From Marinobacter sp. Arc7-DN-1 (GTDB lineage Bacteria; Pseudomonadota; Gammaproteobacteria; Pseudomonadales; Oleiphilaceae), in NCBI RefSeq assembly GCF_003441595.1, contig NZ_CP031848.1, positions 1,302,001-1,366,000 on the forward strand: 64,000 bases of DNA, given 5' to 3'. Positions 40,788-49,679 of the stretch are shown piece by piece. Below the pieces are notes generated by a model that did no database searches, was not told the DNA's origin, and was given only the letters and a program-made list of their open reading frames with translations. The stretch's first letter is position 1, and each line of letters begins with the position of its first letter. The position numbers and the translations under genes are program-made.

Positions 40788-42584
40788 ATGGCCGATTCCC
40801 CGAAAACCGTCCGCATCGGATGCTCCGCCGCTTTCTGGGGCGACACGGAAACTGCCGCGGCGCAGCTCGTTCGCCAGGGCAATATTGATTACCTGGTGGC
40901 CGACTATCTGGCGGAAATCACCATGTCGATCATGGCCGGCCAGAAAATGAAGGATCCGACCCAGGGTTACGCACGGGATTTCGTCCAGACAGTCATTGGC
41001 CCCCTGCTCGGTGACATCAAAGAAAGAGGCATTCGGGTGCTGGCCAATGCCGGCGGCGTAAACCCAGTCGCCTGTCGCGACGCCCTGCAGGAGCTGTGCG
41101 AGAAAGCGGGCGTGGAGATGAAGATTGCCCTGGTGCTGGGCGACGACCTGCTGTTGAAAAAGAAGAAACTGGCCGACGCCGGCATTACCGAAATGAGTTC
41201 CGGTCAGCCCATGCCGCCAATGATGGTGAGCCTGAACGCCTACCTCGGAGCGCCAGGCCTGGTGGCGGCCCTGGAACAGGGCGCCGACATTGTGATTACC
41301 GGGCGGGTGGCGGACAGCGCCCTGGTGCTGGCGCCGCTGGTCCACGAATTCGGCTGGGGCTGGAACGACTTCGATAAACTGGCCCAGGGCAGCCTGGCCG
41401 GACACCTGCTCGAGTGCGGCGCCCAGTCCACCGGTGGTAACTTCACGGACTGGGAAGAGGTGGCCGGAGGCTACGCGAATATGGGCTTCCCCATTGCCGA
41501 GGTGAGTGCTAACGGCGATTTCCTTATCACCAAGCCCGACGATACCGGCGGCCTGGTCAGCCGGGGCACGGTGGCCGAGCAACTGGTCTATGAGATTGGC
41601 GATCCGAGAGCCTACCTGCTTCCGGATGTCACCTGCGATTTCACGGCTGTCGAGCTGGAGGAAACCGACACCGACAGGGTTCGGGTTCGGGGTGCCCGGG
41701 GACTTCCGCCAACAGACAGTTACAAGGTTTCCGGCACCTGGCCGGATGGCTTCAAGTGCACGGTCACTTTCCTGCTGGCCGGCATGAACGCGAGGGCCAA
41801 GGCGCAAACCGTGGCTCAAGCCATACTGGCAAAGACCTCGCGCATGTTCGGCGAGCGTGGCCTGCCCGATTACAGCGAAACCAGTATTGAACTGCTGGGG
41901 ACAGAAACCACCTACGGCGCCCATGGCCGGGGCGGAGACTGCCGGGAAGTGGTGGTCAAGATCAGCACCGCCCACCCGAAGAAGGAGGCTCTGGTGCTGT
42001 TTTCCCGGGAAATCGCCCAGGCCGCAACGGGCATGGCCCCCGGGATTACCGGGATTGTCGGCGGCCGGCCTACCGTGTGGCCCAAAATCCGTCTGTATTC
42101 CTGCCTGGTGCCGAAAACCGAAGTGTCGGTTTCAGTGGACCTGAACAACGGCAAGCAACCGGTGGTGACAGGTACGGGCGGCGGCTTCGATCCAAACCAG
42201 CTTCAGACTCAGTCATTCAGCAGCAAAGCACCGGCAACCGACACAACGGTACCTCTGGTCAGACTGGCCTGGGCTCGCAGCGGCGACAAGGGCGATCACA
42301 GCAATATCGGCGTGATCGCCCGGCACCCGGAGTATGTGCCGTTTATCGAAGCGGCCCTGACGGAGTCCGCCGTGGCCGATTGGATGGCCCATACCCTGAA
42401 TCCGGAGACCGGCAAGGTGACCCGTTGGGCGCTGCCGGGTTTCCATGCGTTCAATTTCCTGCTGGAGCACAGCCTGGGCGGCGGCGGTGTCGCCAGCCTT
42501 CGAATTGATCCCCAGGGCAAGGCGTTTGCCCAGCAACTACTGGAGTTTCCGGTGCCGATCTCTTCAAGGATCATCAACAAATAA
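40788..42584 (+). CDS. atuA: Acyclic terpene utilisation protein AtuA
   Basis: The 598-residue protein belongs to the AtuA family. The N-terminal unit starts [24 protein letters not shown] and includes [15 protein letters not shown]; the C-terminal extension (about 480-598) carries [20 protein letters not shown], typical of the fused form. In Pseudomonas, AtuA is needed for growth on citronellol and geraniol, but its exact reaction is not established. It is the first gene of the atu operon. A palindromic element begins 16 bases after its stop. Confidence 0.92.
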   Translation: MADSPKTVRIGCSAAFWGDTETAAAQLVRQGNIDYLVADYLAEITMSIMAGQKMKDPTQGYARDFVQTVIGPLLGDIKERGIRVLANAGGVNPVACRDALQELCEKAGVEMKIALVLGDDLLLKKKKLADAGITEMSSGQPMPPMMVSLNAYLGAPGLVAALEQGADIVITGRVADSALVLAPLVHEFGWGWNDFDKLAQGSLAGHLLECGAQSTGGNFTDWEEVAGGYANMGFPIAEVSANGDFLITKPDDTGGLVSRGTVAEQLVYEIGDPRAYLLPDVTCDFTAVELEETDTDRVRVRGARGLPPTDSYKVSGTWPDGFKCTVTFLLAGMNARAKAQTVAQAILAKTSRMFGERGLPDYSETSIELLGTETTYGAHGRGGDCREVVVKISTAHPKKEALVLFSREIAQAATGMAPGITGIVGGRPTVWPKIRLYSCLVPKTEVSVSVDLNNGKQPVVTGTGGGFDPNQLQTQSFSSKAPATDTTVPLVRLAWARSGDKGDHSNIGVIARHPEYVPFIEAALTESAVADWMAHTLNPETGKVTRWALPGFHAFNFLLEHSLGGGGVASLRIDPQGKAFAQQLLEFPVPISSRIINK

Positions 42585-42600
42585 ACAAATGGAGCATGCA

Positions 42601-42704
42601 CTGAGGCAGGGAGGGCTTTCCGGGACACGCTGTAAATACGTCCATGTACGCTTGAGCGCAGCTTCCCTGCTGCGCACAGTCCCGGAAAGCCCTCCCTGCC
42701 TCAG
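42601..42704 (+). repeat. Palindromic intergenic element, copy 2
   Basis: Arms 42601-42626 and 42679-42704 are perfect inverted repeats, 26 of 26. The core (42627-42678, 52 bases) contains a TACGTCCATGTA-type hairpin and a GCGCAGC/GCTGCGC hairpin. It is in plus orientation, between atuA and atuB. Its core is closest to copy 4, a subfamily with CGGGAC/GTCCCG at the inner arm ends. Confidence 0.92.
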
Positions 42705-42734
42705 CGCCCGAACATCGATAAGGGTCTTCCACGT

Positions 42735-43601
42735 ATGAGCTATCAATCAGTTTTTCATCCAGACTTGTTCAAGGACCAGGTGTTTATCGTCACTGGCGGC
42801 GGCTCCGGCATTGGTCGGTGTACCGCCCATGAACTCGCCGCGCTGGGCGCGAGGGTTGCCCTGGTGGGCCGTAAGGCTGAAAAAGTGGAGTCTGTTAAAG
42901 CGGAGATCACGGAAGACGGCGGCATGGCTTCCGCCCATGTCTGTGATATCCGGGAGGAAGAGTCGGTTAAAGCAACCGTGAAGGCGATTATTGCCGAACA
43001 TGGCGGCCTGAACGGCCTGGTCAACAATGCCGGCGGGCAGTTTCAGGCGCCGCTGACCGGGATCAACCAGAAAGGCTGGGAAACAGTGGTGCGTACCAAT
43101 CTCACCGGCGGTTTCCTGATGGCTCGGGAAGCCTACACCCAGGCGCTTTCCAAAACCGGGGGCGCGATCGTCAATATTGTTGCCGATATGTGGGGCGGTA
43201 TGCCGGGCATGGGCCATTCCGGCGCGGCCCGGGCGGGGATGGTGAATTTCACCCAGACAGCGGCGGTTGAATGGGCGGCCTCGGGGGTTCGGGTGAATGC
43301 CGTCGCACCGGGCTGGATTGCCTCCAGCGGCATGGACAATTATCCCGAACACATGAGGCAGTGGATCCGCAGCCTTGATGACAATGTGCCCATTAAGAGA
43401 CTGGGTACCGAGTCTGAAGTCAGCTCCGCCATCTGTTTCCTGCTCAGCCCCGGTGCGGCGTTTATCAGTGGCGATTGCCTGCGAATCGACGGCGCTGCAT
43501 CCCAGGGTGGCCGGGTCTGGCCGCTGCCGAAAGCCAGGAACAATCAGCCGTACAACGGCTTTCACCGCGCCATTACCCCGAAAGTGCTGGGCGACGACTG
43601 A
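42735..43601 (+). CDS. atuB: Short-chain dehydrogenase AtuB
   Basis: The 288-residue protein is a classical SDR. The cofactor motif is VTGGGSGIG near residue 20, with NNAGG in the fold centre. The active-site region is unusual: where most SDRs have Ser and YxxxK, this reads VADMWGGMPGMGHSGAARAGM, so the tyrosine is not in the normal place and the lysine is missing. Homologues of this type resemble 2,4-dienoyl-CoA reductase-like SDRs that also lack YxxxK. Role in citronellol oxidation is inferred from atu context. It is 10 bases upstream of atuC. Confidence 0.85.
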   Translation: MSYQSVFHPDLFKDQVFIVTGGGSGIGRCTAHELAALGARVALVGRKAEKVESVKAEITEDGGMASAHVCDIREEESVKATVKAIIAEHGGLNGLVNNAGGQFQAPLTGINQKGWETVVRTNLTGGFLMAREAYTQALSKTGGAIVNIVADMWGGMPGMGHSGAARAGMVNFTQTAAVEWAASGVRVNAVAPGWIASSGMDNYPEHMRQWIRSLDDNVPIKRLGTESEVSSAICFLLSPGAAFISGDCLRIDGAASQGGRVWPLPKARNNQPYNGFHRAITPKVLGDD

Positions 43602-43611
43602 GGAGCCGATC

Positions 43612-45228
43612 ATGCAGGTACTTGAGTCCACCGTAAGTTCCCGGTCTGACGACTTCCGCGCCAACGCGGAAGCCATGGAAGCCCACATCGCGGCTTTTCG
43701 GGAAGTGGAACAGAAGGTTCTGGACCTGGCAGAAGCCGCCCGGGAAAAGTTCACCAAACGGGGCAAGCTGCTGCCCCGGGACCGCATCAACCGTTTGCTG
43801 GACCGTGGCACGCCCTTTCTGGAACTCTGCTCCCTGGCCGGCTACAAGATGCATGATGACAAGGACGGCAGCATGGCCGGCGGCGGAATCATCGCCGGTA
43901 TTGGCTGTGTCAGCGGTGTCCGGTGTCTGGTGGTAGCCAGCAACAGCGCCATCAAGGGCGGCACGATTACCCCGGCCGGTCTGGACAAAACACTGCGGCT
44001 GCAACAGATCGCCATGGAGAACAAACTCCCGGTGGTGTCCCTGTCCGAAAGCGGCGGCGCCAACCTGAACTATGCCACCGACATCTTCGTGCTCGGCGCC
44101 CGGGGCTTTGCCAACCAGGCCCGTATGTCCGCCGCTGGCATTCCTCAGGTAACCGTGGTCCACGGCAACGCCACGGCAGGCGGCGCCTATCAGCCGGGCC
44201 TTTCCGACTATGTCATCGCGGTGCGCAAGCAAGCCAAGATGTTCCTTGCCGGCCCTCCTCTTCTCAAAGCCGCCACCGGCGAAGTCGCCACCGACGAGGA
44301 ACTGGGCGGCGCAGAAATGCACGCGCAGGTGGCCGGCACCGCCGAATACCTGGCGGAGGACGACGCCGACGGCATTCGCCAGGCCAGAAACATCCTCGAA
44401 GCCCTGCCCTGGAACGAGCAGTTGCCTCCCGAAAGGGAACTGGCCTGGGACGAACCGCTCTACCCGGCCGACGAGCTGCTGGGCATTATTCCGGCGGATT
44501 CCAAAAAGCCCTACGACGTTCGCGAAATTCTGGCCCGCATCGCCGACGGTTCGAAGTTCATGGATTTCAAAAATGAATTCGACGACCAGACGGTTTGCGG
44601 CACCATCCGGATTGAAGGCCACTCAGTTGGCATTATCGGCAACAACGGCCCGATCACCCCGGCAGGTTCCGCCAAGGCCGCCCAGTTCATACAGCTCTGC
44701 GACCAGGCCGGCACACCATTGCTTTTCCTGCACAACACCACGGGTTTCATGGTGGGCACCCACTCGGAGCAGAACGGCATCATCAAGCACGGCTCGAAAA
44801 TGATCCAGGCCGTAGCCAATTGCCGGGTACCCAAGGTCGCAATCGTGATCGGCGGTTCCTATGGTGCAGGTAACTACGCCATGTGCGGGCGCGGCCTGGA
44901 CCCGAGGTTTATCTTCGCCTGGCCCAACAGCCGCACCGCGGTCATGGGCCCGGCCCAGGCGGGCAAGGTGATGCGCATTGTGGCTGAAGACAAGCAGCGC
45001 CGGGGCGGCATGGAGCCGGATCCGAAGACGCTGGATTTTCTGGAGCAGGCGACCGCCAGGAAACTGGAGGAAGGTTCGACCGCGTTGTTTGGCACGGCGC
45101 GGTTGTGGGATGACGGGCTGATTGATCCGCGGGATACCCGGCGGGTTCTGGCGATGGTGTTCTCGGTTTGCCGGGAAGCCGAGGCTCGGCAGTTGCGGCC
45201 CAATACCTTTGGGGTGGCCCGCCTGTAG
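43612..45228 (+). CDS. atuC: Geranyl-CoA carboxylase, carboxyltransferase subunit AtuC
   Basis: Starting at ATG 43612 (GAGGAG upstream), the protein is 538 residues and has the two crotonase-like carboxyltransferase halves. SESGGANL, GNATAGGAYQPGLSDY, NNGPITPAGSAKAAQF and GGSYGAGNYAMCGRGLDPRF are typical of the acyl-CoA carboxylase beta subunits. It would carboxylate cis-geranyl-CoA using biotin carried by AtuF. The paralogous methylcrotonyl-CoA carboxylase is similar, so the geranyl assignment rests on the atu neighbourhood. Confidence 0.9.
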   Translation: MQVLESTVSSRSDDFRANAEAMEAHIAAFREVEQKVLDLAEAAREKFTKRGKLLPRDRINRLLDRGTPFLELCSLAGYKMHDDKDGSMAGGGIIAGIGCVSGVRCLVVASNSAIKGGTITPAGLDKTLRLQQIAMENKLPVVSLSESGGANLNYATDIFVLGARGFANQARMSAAGIPQVTVVHGNATAGGAYQPGLSDYVIAVRKQAKMFLAGPPLLKAATGEVATDEELGGAEMHAQVAGTAEYLAEDDADGIRQARNILEALPWNEQLPPERELAWDEPLYPADELLGIIPADSKKPYDVREILARIADGSKFMDFKNEFDDQTVCGTIRIEGHSVGIIGNNGPITPAGSAKAAQFIQLCDQAGTPLLFLHNTTGFMVGTHSEQNGIIKHGSKMIQAVANCRVPKVAIVIGGSYGAGNYAMCGRGLDPRFIFAWPNSRTAVMGPAQAGKVMRIVAEDKQRRGGMEPDPKTLDFLEQATARKLEEGSTALFGTARLWDDGLIDPRDTRRVLAMVFSVCREAEARQLRPNTFGVARL

Positions 45229-45247
45229 GCATTCGAGCTTTGGGGCA

Positions 45248-45337
45248 GGAACCGGTTTCAGAAAATGTAGAGGGCCAAGGATGGCCCGAAACAAGCGCAC
45301 ATGGACGTGCTTGTAGCGGTTTTCTGAAACCGGTCCC
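45248..45337 (-). repeat. Palindromic intergenic element, copy 3
   Basis: Arms 45248-45265 and 45320-45337 pair over 18 positions with one mismatch. The core is 54 bases (45266-45319) and lies in the opposite orientation to copies 1, 2, 4 and 7: the GGCC-type hairpin comes first and CACATGGACGTG second. It starts 19 bases after the atuC stop. The core is nearly identical to copy 5. The arm partner ends 79 bases before atuD. Confidence 0.9.
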
Positions 45338-45416
45338 GCACACACGCCGACCAAGTTAAAGAACGTGCACCAACACAAAGAAGGCACGAACTTCCTATAA
45401 CCAGGAGAACAAGAAC

Positions 45417-46577
45417 GTGAAATTCACAGCTGAACACGAAGCCCTTCGAAAAACCGTCCGCGATTTCGTCGAGAAGGAGATTAATCCCCATTGCGACGAA
45501 TGGGAGGCGGCCGGGGAGTTCCCGATTCATGAGCTGTTCAAGAAACTCGGCAACCTCGGGCTTCTGGGCATCCAGAAGCCGGAAGAGTACGGCGGTATGG
45601 GGCTGGATTACAGCTACAACCTGGTCGCGGCAGAAGAACTCGGCATGGCCCATTGCGGGGGTGTGCCGCTGGCCATCGGGGTTCAGACCGATATGTGTAC
45701 GCCGGCCATTTCCCGGTTCGGTTCCGATGAACTGAAACGCAGCTTCCTGGCCCCGGCCATTGCCGGCGATATGGTGGGGTGTATCGGCGTCAGCGAGGTT
45801 GGCGCGGGCTCTGATGTGGCGGGGATGAAAACCACCGCGAAGAAAGACGGTGACGACTACATCATCAACGGCTCCAAGATGTGGATCACCAACAGCCCCA
45901 AGTCTGACTTTATCTGCCTGCTGGCCAACACATCCGACGACAAGCCCCACAAGAACAAATCCCTGATCGTAGTGCCTACTAAAACACCCGGGATATCCTT
46001 CAGCCCGCACCTGAACAAACTGGGCATGCGCTCCTCGGAAACCGCCCAGATTTTCTTTGACGACGTGCGCGTGCCCCGGCGTTACCGCATTGGCGCGGAA
46101 GGTACCGGGTTCATGATGCAGATGCTGCAGTTCCAGGAGGAACGCCTGTGGGGCGCCGCTAACGTGATCAAGGCTCTCGAGAACTGCATCACCAAGACCA
46201 TCGAGTACTGCCGCGAGCGCAAGACCTTTGGCCAGCCGCTGATCGACAACCAGGTCATCCACTTCCGCCTGGCTGAACTGCAAACCGAAGTCGAAGCCCT
46301 GCGCGCCCTGACCTACCAGGCCTGTGAACTCCACGTTGAAGGCAAGGATGTGACCCGCCTCGCCTCCATGGCCAAGCTCAAGGCCGGGCGCCTGGGGCGT
46401 GAGGTAACGGACAGCTGCCTGCAGTACTGGGGCGGTAACGGCTACATGTGGGACAACCCGGTTTCCCGCGCGCATCGGGATGTGCGGTTGGTGTCCATTG
46501 GTGGTGGTGCCGACGAAATCATGCTCGGGATTATTTGCAAACTTATGGGGACCCTGCCAGGCAAACGGAAAGACTGA
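45417..46577 (+). CDS. atuD: Citronellyl-CoA dehydrogenase AtuD
   Basis: This 386-residue flavoprotein of the acyl-CoA dehydrogenase family would oxidise citronellyl-CoA to geranyl-CoA. It starts at GTG 45417 with AGGAG nine bases upstream. CIGVSEVGAGSDVAGMKT and MWITNSPKSDFICLLA are the ACAD signatures, and YWGGNGYMWDNPVSRAHRDVRLVSIGGGADEIML is the C-terminal part, where the usual catalytic Glu follows IYEGT-like sequence in relatives. Assignment to AtuD over AtuE-like or LiuA relatives is by cluster position. Confidence 0.9.
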   Translation: MKFTAEHEALRKTVRDFVEKEINPHCDEWEAAGEFPIHELFKKLGNLGLLGIQKPEEYGGMGLDYSYNLVAAEELGMAHCGGVPLAIGVQTDMCTPAISRFGSDELKRSFLAPAIAGDMVGCIGVSEVGAGSDVAGMKTTAKKDGDDYIINGSKMWITNSPKSDFICLLANTSDDKPHKNKSLIVVPTKTPGISFSPHLNKLGMRSSETAQIFFDDVRVPRRYRIGAEGTGFMMQMLQFQEERLWGAANVIKALENCITKTIEYCRERKTFGQPLIDNQVIHFRLAELQTEVEALRALTYQACELHVEGKDVTRLASMAKLKAGRLGREVTDSCLQYWGGNGYMWDNPVSRAHRDVRLVSIGGGADEIMLGIICKLMGTLPGKRKD

Positions 46578-46596
46578 TTTCGGGCCTTGGTGGAAG

Positions 46597-46708
46597 GCTT
46601 ATCAGGCCGGGTCAGGCTTCCGGGACACGCCGTGAATACGTCCCTGTAGGCTTGATCGCAGCATCCATGCTGCTCACAGTCCCGGAAGCCTGACCCGGCC
46701 TGACAAGC
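46597..46708 (+). repeat. Palindromic intergenic element, copy 4
   Basis: Arms 46597-46626 and 46679-46708 pair over 30 positions with one mismatch, the longest near-perfect arms along with copy 1. The 52-base core (46627-46678) has a weakened first hairpin (TACGTCCCTGTA) and a strong second one (GCAGCAT/ATGCTGC). It starts 19 bases after atuD and ends 26 bases before the atuE ATG. The core is closest to copy 2. Confidence 0.92.
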
Positions 46709-46734
46709 CCCAGACATTTGTCATGGAGTCATTT

Positions 46735-47556
46735 ATGGATCAGCTACCACATTGCGAAACACTGCTTTTAGAGAAACAGGGCCCTACCCTGTTTATCACC
46801 ATCAACCGCCCGGACGTTCGCAACGCCATGAGCCTGCAGATGGTGGCCGAACTGTCCACGGTGTTTTCCCAGATCGAAACCGACCTGCACATCCGCGCCG
46901 TCGTGATCCGGGGTGCCGGTGGTCATTTCTGTGCCGGTGGCGATATCAAGGACATGGCCGGGGCACGAGGCCAGAAAGCCGCTGAAGGCGAGGCCGACCC
47001 GTTCTATCGTCTGAACAGGGCGTTCGGCCAGATGATCCAGCAGGTAAACGAATCCTCGAAAGTAGTCATCGCGGTTACCGAAGGCGCGGTCATGGGCGGT
47101 GGGTTCGGCCTGGCCTGCGTATCAGACGTCGCCATCGCAGGGCCGTCGGCAAAATTCGGCATGCCCGAAACCTCCCTCGGCGTTATTCCCGCCCAGATCG
47201 CCCCGTTTGTGGTAGAACGAATTGGCCTTACCCAGGCCCGGCGGCTGGCTTTACTGGGTTTGAGAATCGGCGCGAACGAAGCTTGCAGTCTCGGAATCGT
47301 CCATCAGGCAGCAACCTCGGACGACGGACTGGAGGAGATGCTAGCCAACGCCCTTGATCGCGTTCGACACTGCGCGCCAGTTGCCACCGCTGAAACCAAG
47401 GCTTTGCTGCATCGGGTTGGGCATGAGCCGATGAGCGGTTTGCTCGATAGCGCAGCGGAAAAGTTTGCCGAAGCCATTCGGGGAAGCGAAGGAACCGAGG
47501 GCACCTTGGCCTTCATGCAAAAGCGCCCTCCTGCCTGGGCAGGCGAATCCGAATGA
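46735..47556 (+). CDS. atuE: Isohexenylglutaconyl-CoA hydratase AtuE
   Basis: This crotonase-family enzyme hydrates isohexenylglutaconyl-CoA after the geranyl-CoA carboxylase step. ATG 46735 (MDQLPHCETLLLEKQG) has GGAG at good spacing, so I prefer it to ATG 46723; the product is 273 residues. FCAGGDIKDM is the first oxyanion loop and ITEGAVMGGGFGLACVSDVAIAG-like sequence (here VTEGAVMGGGFGLA) the second. MPETSLGVIP holds a conserved Glu. It lies between two palindromic elements. Confidence 0.9.
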   Translation: MDQLPHCETLLLEKQGPTLFITINRPDVRNAMSLQMVAELSTVFSQIETDLHIRAVVIRGAGGHFCAGGDIKDMAGARGQKAAEGEADPFYRLNRAFGQMIQQVNESSKVVIAVTEGAVMGGGFGLACVSDVAIAGPSAKFGMPETSLGVIPAQIAPFVVERIGLTQARRLALLGLRIGANEACSLGIVHQAATSDDGLEEMLANALDRVRHCAPVATAETKALLHRVGHEPMSGLLDSAAEKFAEAIRGSEGTEGTLAFMQKRPPAWAGESE

Positions 47557-47570
47557 TGCGGAGCGAGGTA

Positions 47571-47672
47571 GGGAGCTCTCTGGCTTCCAGAAAATGTAGA
47601 GGGCCATGGATGGCCCGAAACAAGCGCACATGGATGTGCTCGTAGCGGTTTTCTGGAAACCAGAGAGCTCCC
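47571..47672 (-). repeat. Palindromic intergenic element, copy 5
   Basis: Arms 47571-47594 and 47649-47672 pair over 24 positions with one mismatch. The 54-base core (47595-47648) is in minus orientation, with CCATGGATGG first and CACATGGATGTG second. It starts 14 bases after the atuE stop and ends 36 bases before the atuF ATG. The core differs from copy 3 at only a few positions, while the arms beyond the innermost CAGAAAA part differ. Confidence 0.92.
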
Positions 47673-47708
47673 GGCCTTGCGGCGTACTCCATAAGGGAAA
47701 ACAAGAAC

Positions 47709-49679
47709 ATGCTAAAGAAACTGTTAATAGCCAACCGGGGCGAAATCGCAGTTCGGGTAATCCGTACAGCCAAAGCCCTGGGTTACCGCACCGTGGCGGT
47801 CTACTCCGAGGCCGACGCCAAAGCTCTGCACGTGGAACTGGCCGACGAAGCCGTCTGCATTGGCCCGGCGCAGGTATCCGCCTCCTACCTGAACAGCGGC
47901 GCCATCCTCGATGCCGCCCGCAAAACCGGTGCTGACTGCATCCACCCGGGTTACGGCTTCCTGTCTGAGAATGCCGCCTTCGCCACTGCCTGCAAAGACG
48001 CCGGCCTGGTATTCGTTGGCCCGCCAGCGGCCGCCATCGAACTGATGGGGAGCAAACGCCGATCCAAAATTGCCATGCAGGAAGCCGGCGTTCCCGTGGT
48101 TCCCGGTTACGAAGGCAACAACGCCAGCGACGACGAACTCATCGCGGCGGCCAAGGATATCGGTTACCCGCTGATGATCAAAGCCTCCGCCGGCGGCGGT
48201 GGCCGCGGCATGCGCCTCATCGAGAGTGAATCCGAACTGGCCGGGAACATAAAACGGGCACGTTCCGAATCAAAACAAGCCTTTGGCGACGACGAACTGA
48301 TTCTCGAGAAAGCCGTTATCGAACCCCGCCACGTGGAAATCCAGGTGTTCGCTGATCGGAACGGCAACGCCGTTTACCTCGGCGAGCGGGACTGCTCCGT
48401 TCAGCGGCGGCACCAGAAAGTGGTTGAGGAAGCCCCCTCCCCTTTCGTGACACCCGAACTTCGCAAAGCCATGGGCGAAGCCGCCGTCAAAGCCGCCCTG
48501 GCCTGCAATTACGAAGGCGCCGGCACCGTCGAGTTCCTGGTGGACAAGAACCGGAATTTCTATTTCCTGGAAATGAACACCCGCCTGCAGGTCGAACACC
48601 CGGTCACCGAGCTCATCACCGGTCAGGATCTGGTCACCTGGCAGCTTACCGTCGCAGAGGGACTGCCCCTCCCTCTGGCCCAGGAAGAAATCAGCCTGAA
48701 CGGCCATGCCATCGAGGTACGGCTTTACGCAGAGGATCCTGCCCATGGCTTCACGCCCCAGACCGGCCGCCTGTATGCATTTGAACCGGCCGAGGGCGAA
48801 GGCCTTCGGTTCGACACTGGCGTACGCTCCGGGGACGCCATCACGCCCCACTACGACCCGATGCTGGCAAAGGTGATCGCCTGGGGTCAGAACCGTGATG
48901 AAGCCCGACGACGCCTGATCCGGGCGCTGGAGGACACCAGGGTATTTGGCGTCACCACCAACCGCTATTTCCTCAGCCGGATCATCGCCAACGAGACGTT
49001 CGGCGCAGGCGAAGCCACCACGGCCTTCCTGCAGCAGGCGTTCAGCAACGATCCGTCGCTACAGCCCCAGACCCCCGATATTCGCCAGCTGGCCCTGGCC
49101 GCCTGCGTGCTCGACCAGGGTAAGTCAGGCCAGGCCGCCTGGAGCAATGCCCCGGCCACCATGACCCCGATCAAGCTGGAAACCGGCGGCACCATCGTTG
49201 AGTTACTGGTCACCCGCAGCGGCAACCGGGTGTCTTTCAGCCTGGGCGAGACCCGGCATACCCTGATGCTTGAAAGCCAGCGTGATGGCCTTTTATGCAT
49301 TATCGACAACGGCGTTCGTCAGACTTGCCAATATCACCGCCAGGGCGATTCCCTATATTTGCAGGCGTTCGGGCAGTCCTGGTCGGTGCGGGACATTACC
49401 CACCAGCCGGCAGCGGGCGCAAATGGTGCCGGCAGCGGTCGTATTCAGGCAACGATGGACGGCGCTATCATCGATGTGCTGGTGGAAGTTGGCCGCAGGG
49501 TTCGCCAGGGCGATACGCTGGTGATTCTGGAAGCCATGAAAATGGAACACCCGGTGAAAGCAGACCGCGATGGCGTGGTCGGCCAGGTGCACGCCAGCAA
49601 GGGTGACCAGGTAAAACGGAGCCAGTTACTGGTTGAAATCACCGCAGACGAAACCACCGAACAGGAGAACAACCCATGA
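47709..49679 (+). CDS. atuF: Geranyl-CoA carboxylase, biotin carboxylase/carrier subunit AtuF
   Basis: The 656-residue protein begins MLKKLLIANRGEIAVRVIRT, the biotin carboxylase N-domain. KASAGGGGRGMRL is the ATP-grasp glycine loop, ERDCSVQRRHQKVVEEAPSP and EMNTRLQVEHPVTE hold the catalytic residues. A biotinyl domain at the end carries EAMKMEHPV, with the Lys that is biotinylated. It works with AtuC. The ATG follows AAGGGAAAACAAGAAC. Its stop overlaps the atuG start by 4 bases. Confidence 0.92.
   Translation: MLKKLLIANRGEIAVRVIRTAKALGYRTVAVYSEADAKALHVELADEAVCIGPAQVSASYLNSGAILDAARKTGADCIHPGYGFLSENAAFATACKDAGLVFVGPPAAAIELMGSKRRSKIAMQEAGVPVVPGYEGNNASDDELIAAAKDIGYPLMIKASAGGGGRGMRLIESESELAGNIKRARSESKQAFGDDELILEKAVIEPRHVEIQVFADRNGNAVYLGERDCSVQRRHQKVVEEAPSPFVTPELRKAMGEAAVKAALACNYEGAGTVEFLVDKNRNFYFLEMNTRLQVEHPVTELITGQDLVTWQLTVAEGLPLPLAQEEISLNGHAIEVRLYAEDPAHGFTPQTGRLYAFEPAEGEGLRFDTGVRSGDAITPHYDPMLAKVIAWGQNRDEARRRLIRALEDTRVFGVTTNRYFLSRIIANETFGAGEATTAFLQQAFSNDPSLQPQTPDIRQLALAACVLDQGKSGQAAWSNAPATMTPIKLETGGTIVELLVTRSGNRVSFSLGETRHTLMLESQRDGLLCIIDNGVRQTCQYHRQGDSLYLQAFGQSWSVRDITHQPAAGANGAGSGRIQATMDGAIIDVLVEVGRRVRQGDTLVILEAMKMEHPVKADRDGVVGQVHASKGDQVKRSQLLVEITADETTEQENNP

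Noticed and set aside
42601..47672. A CRISPR array made from the repeated palindromes
   Set aside because: The copies are separated by whole genes, occur in both orientations, and have no uniform spacers or cas genes.
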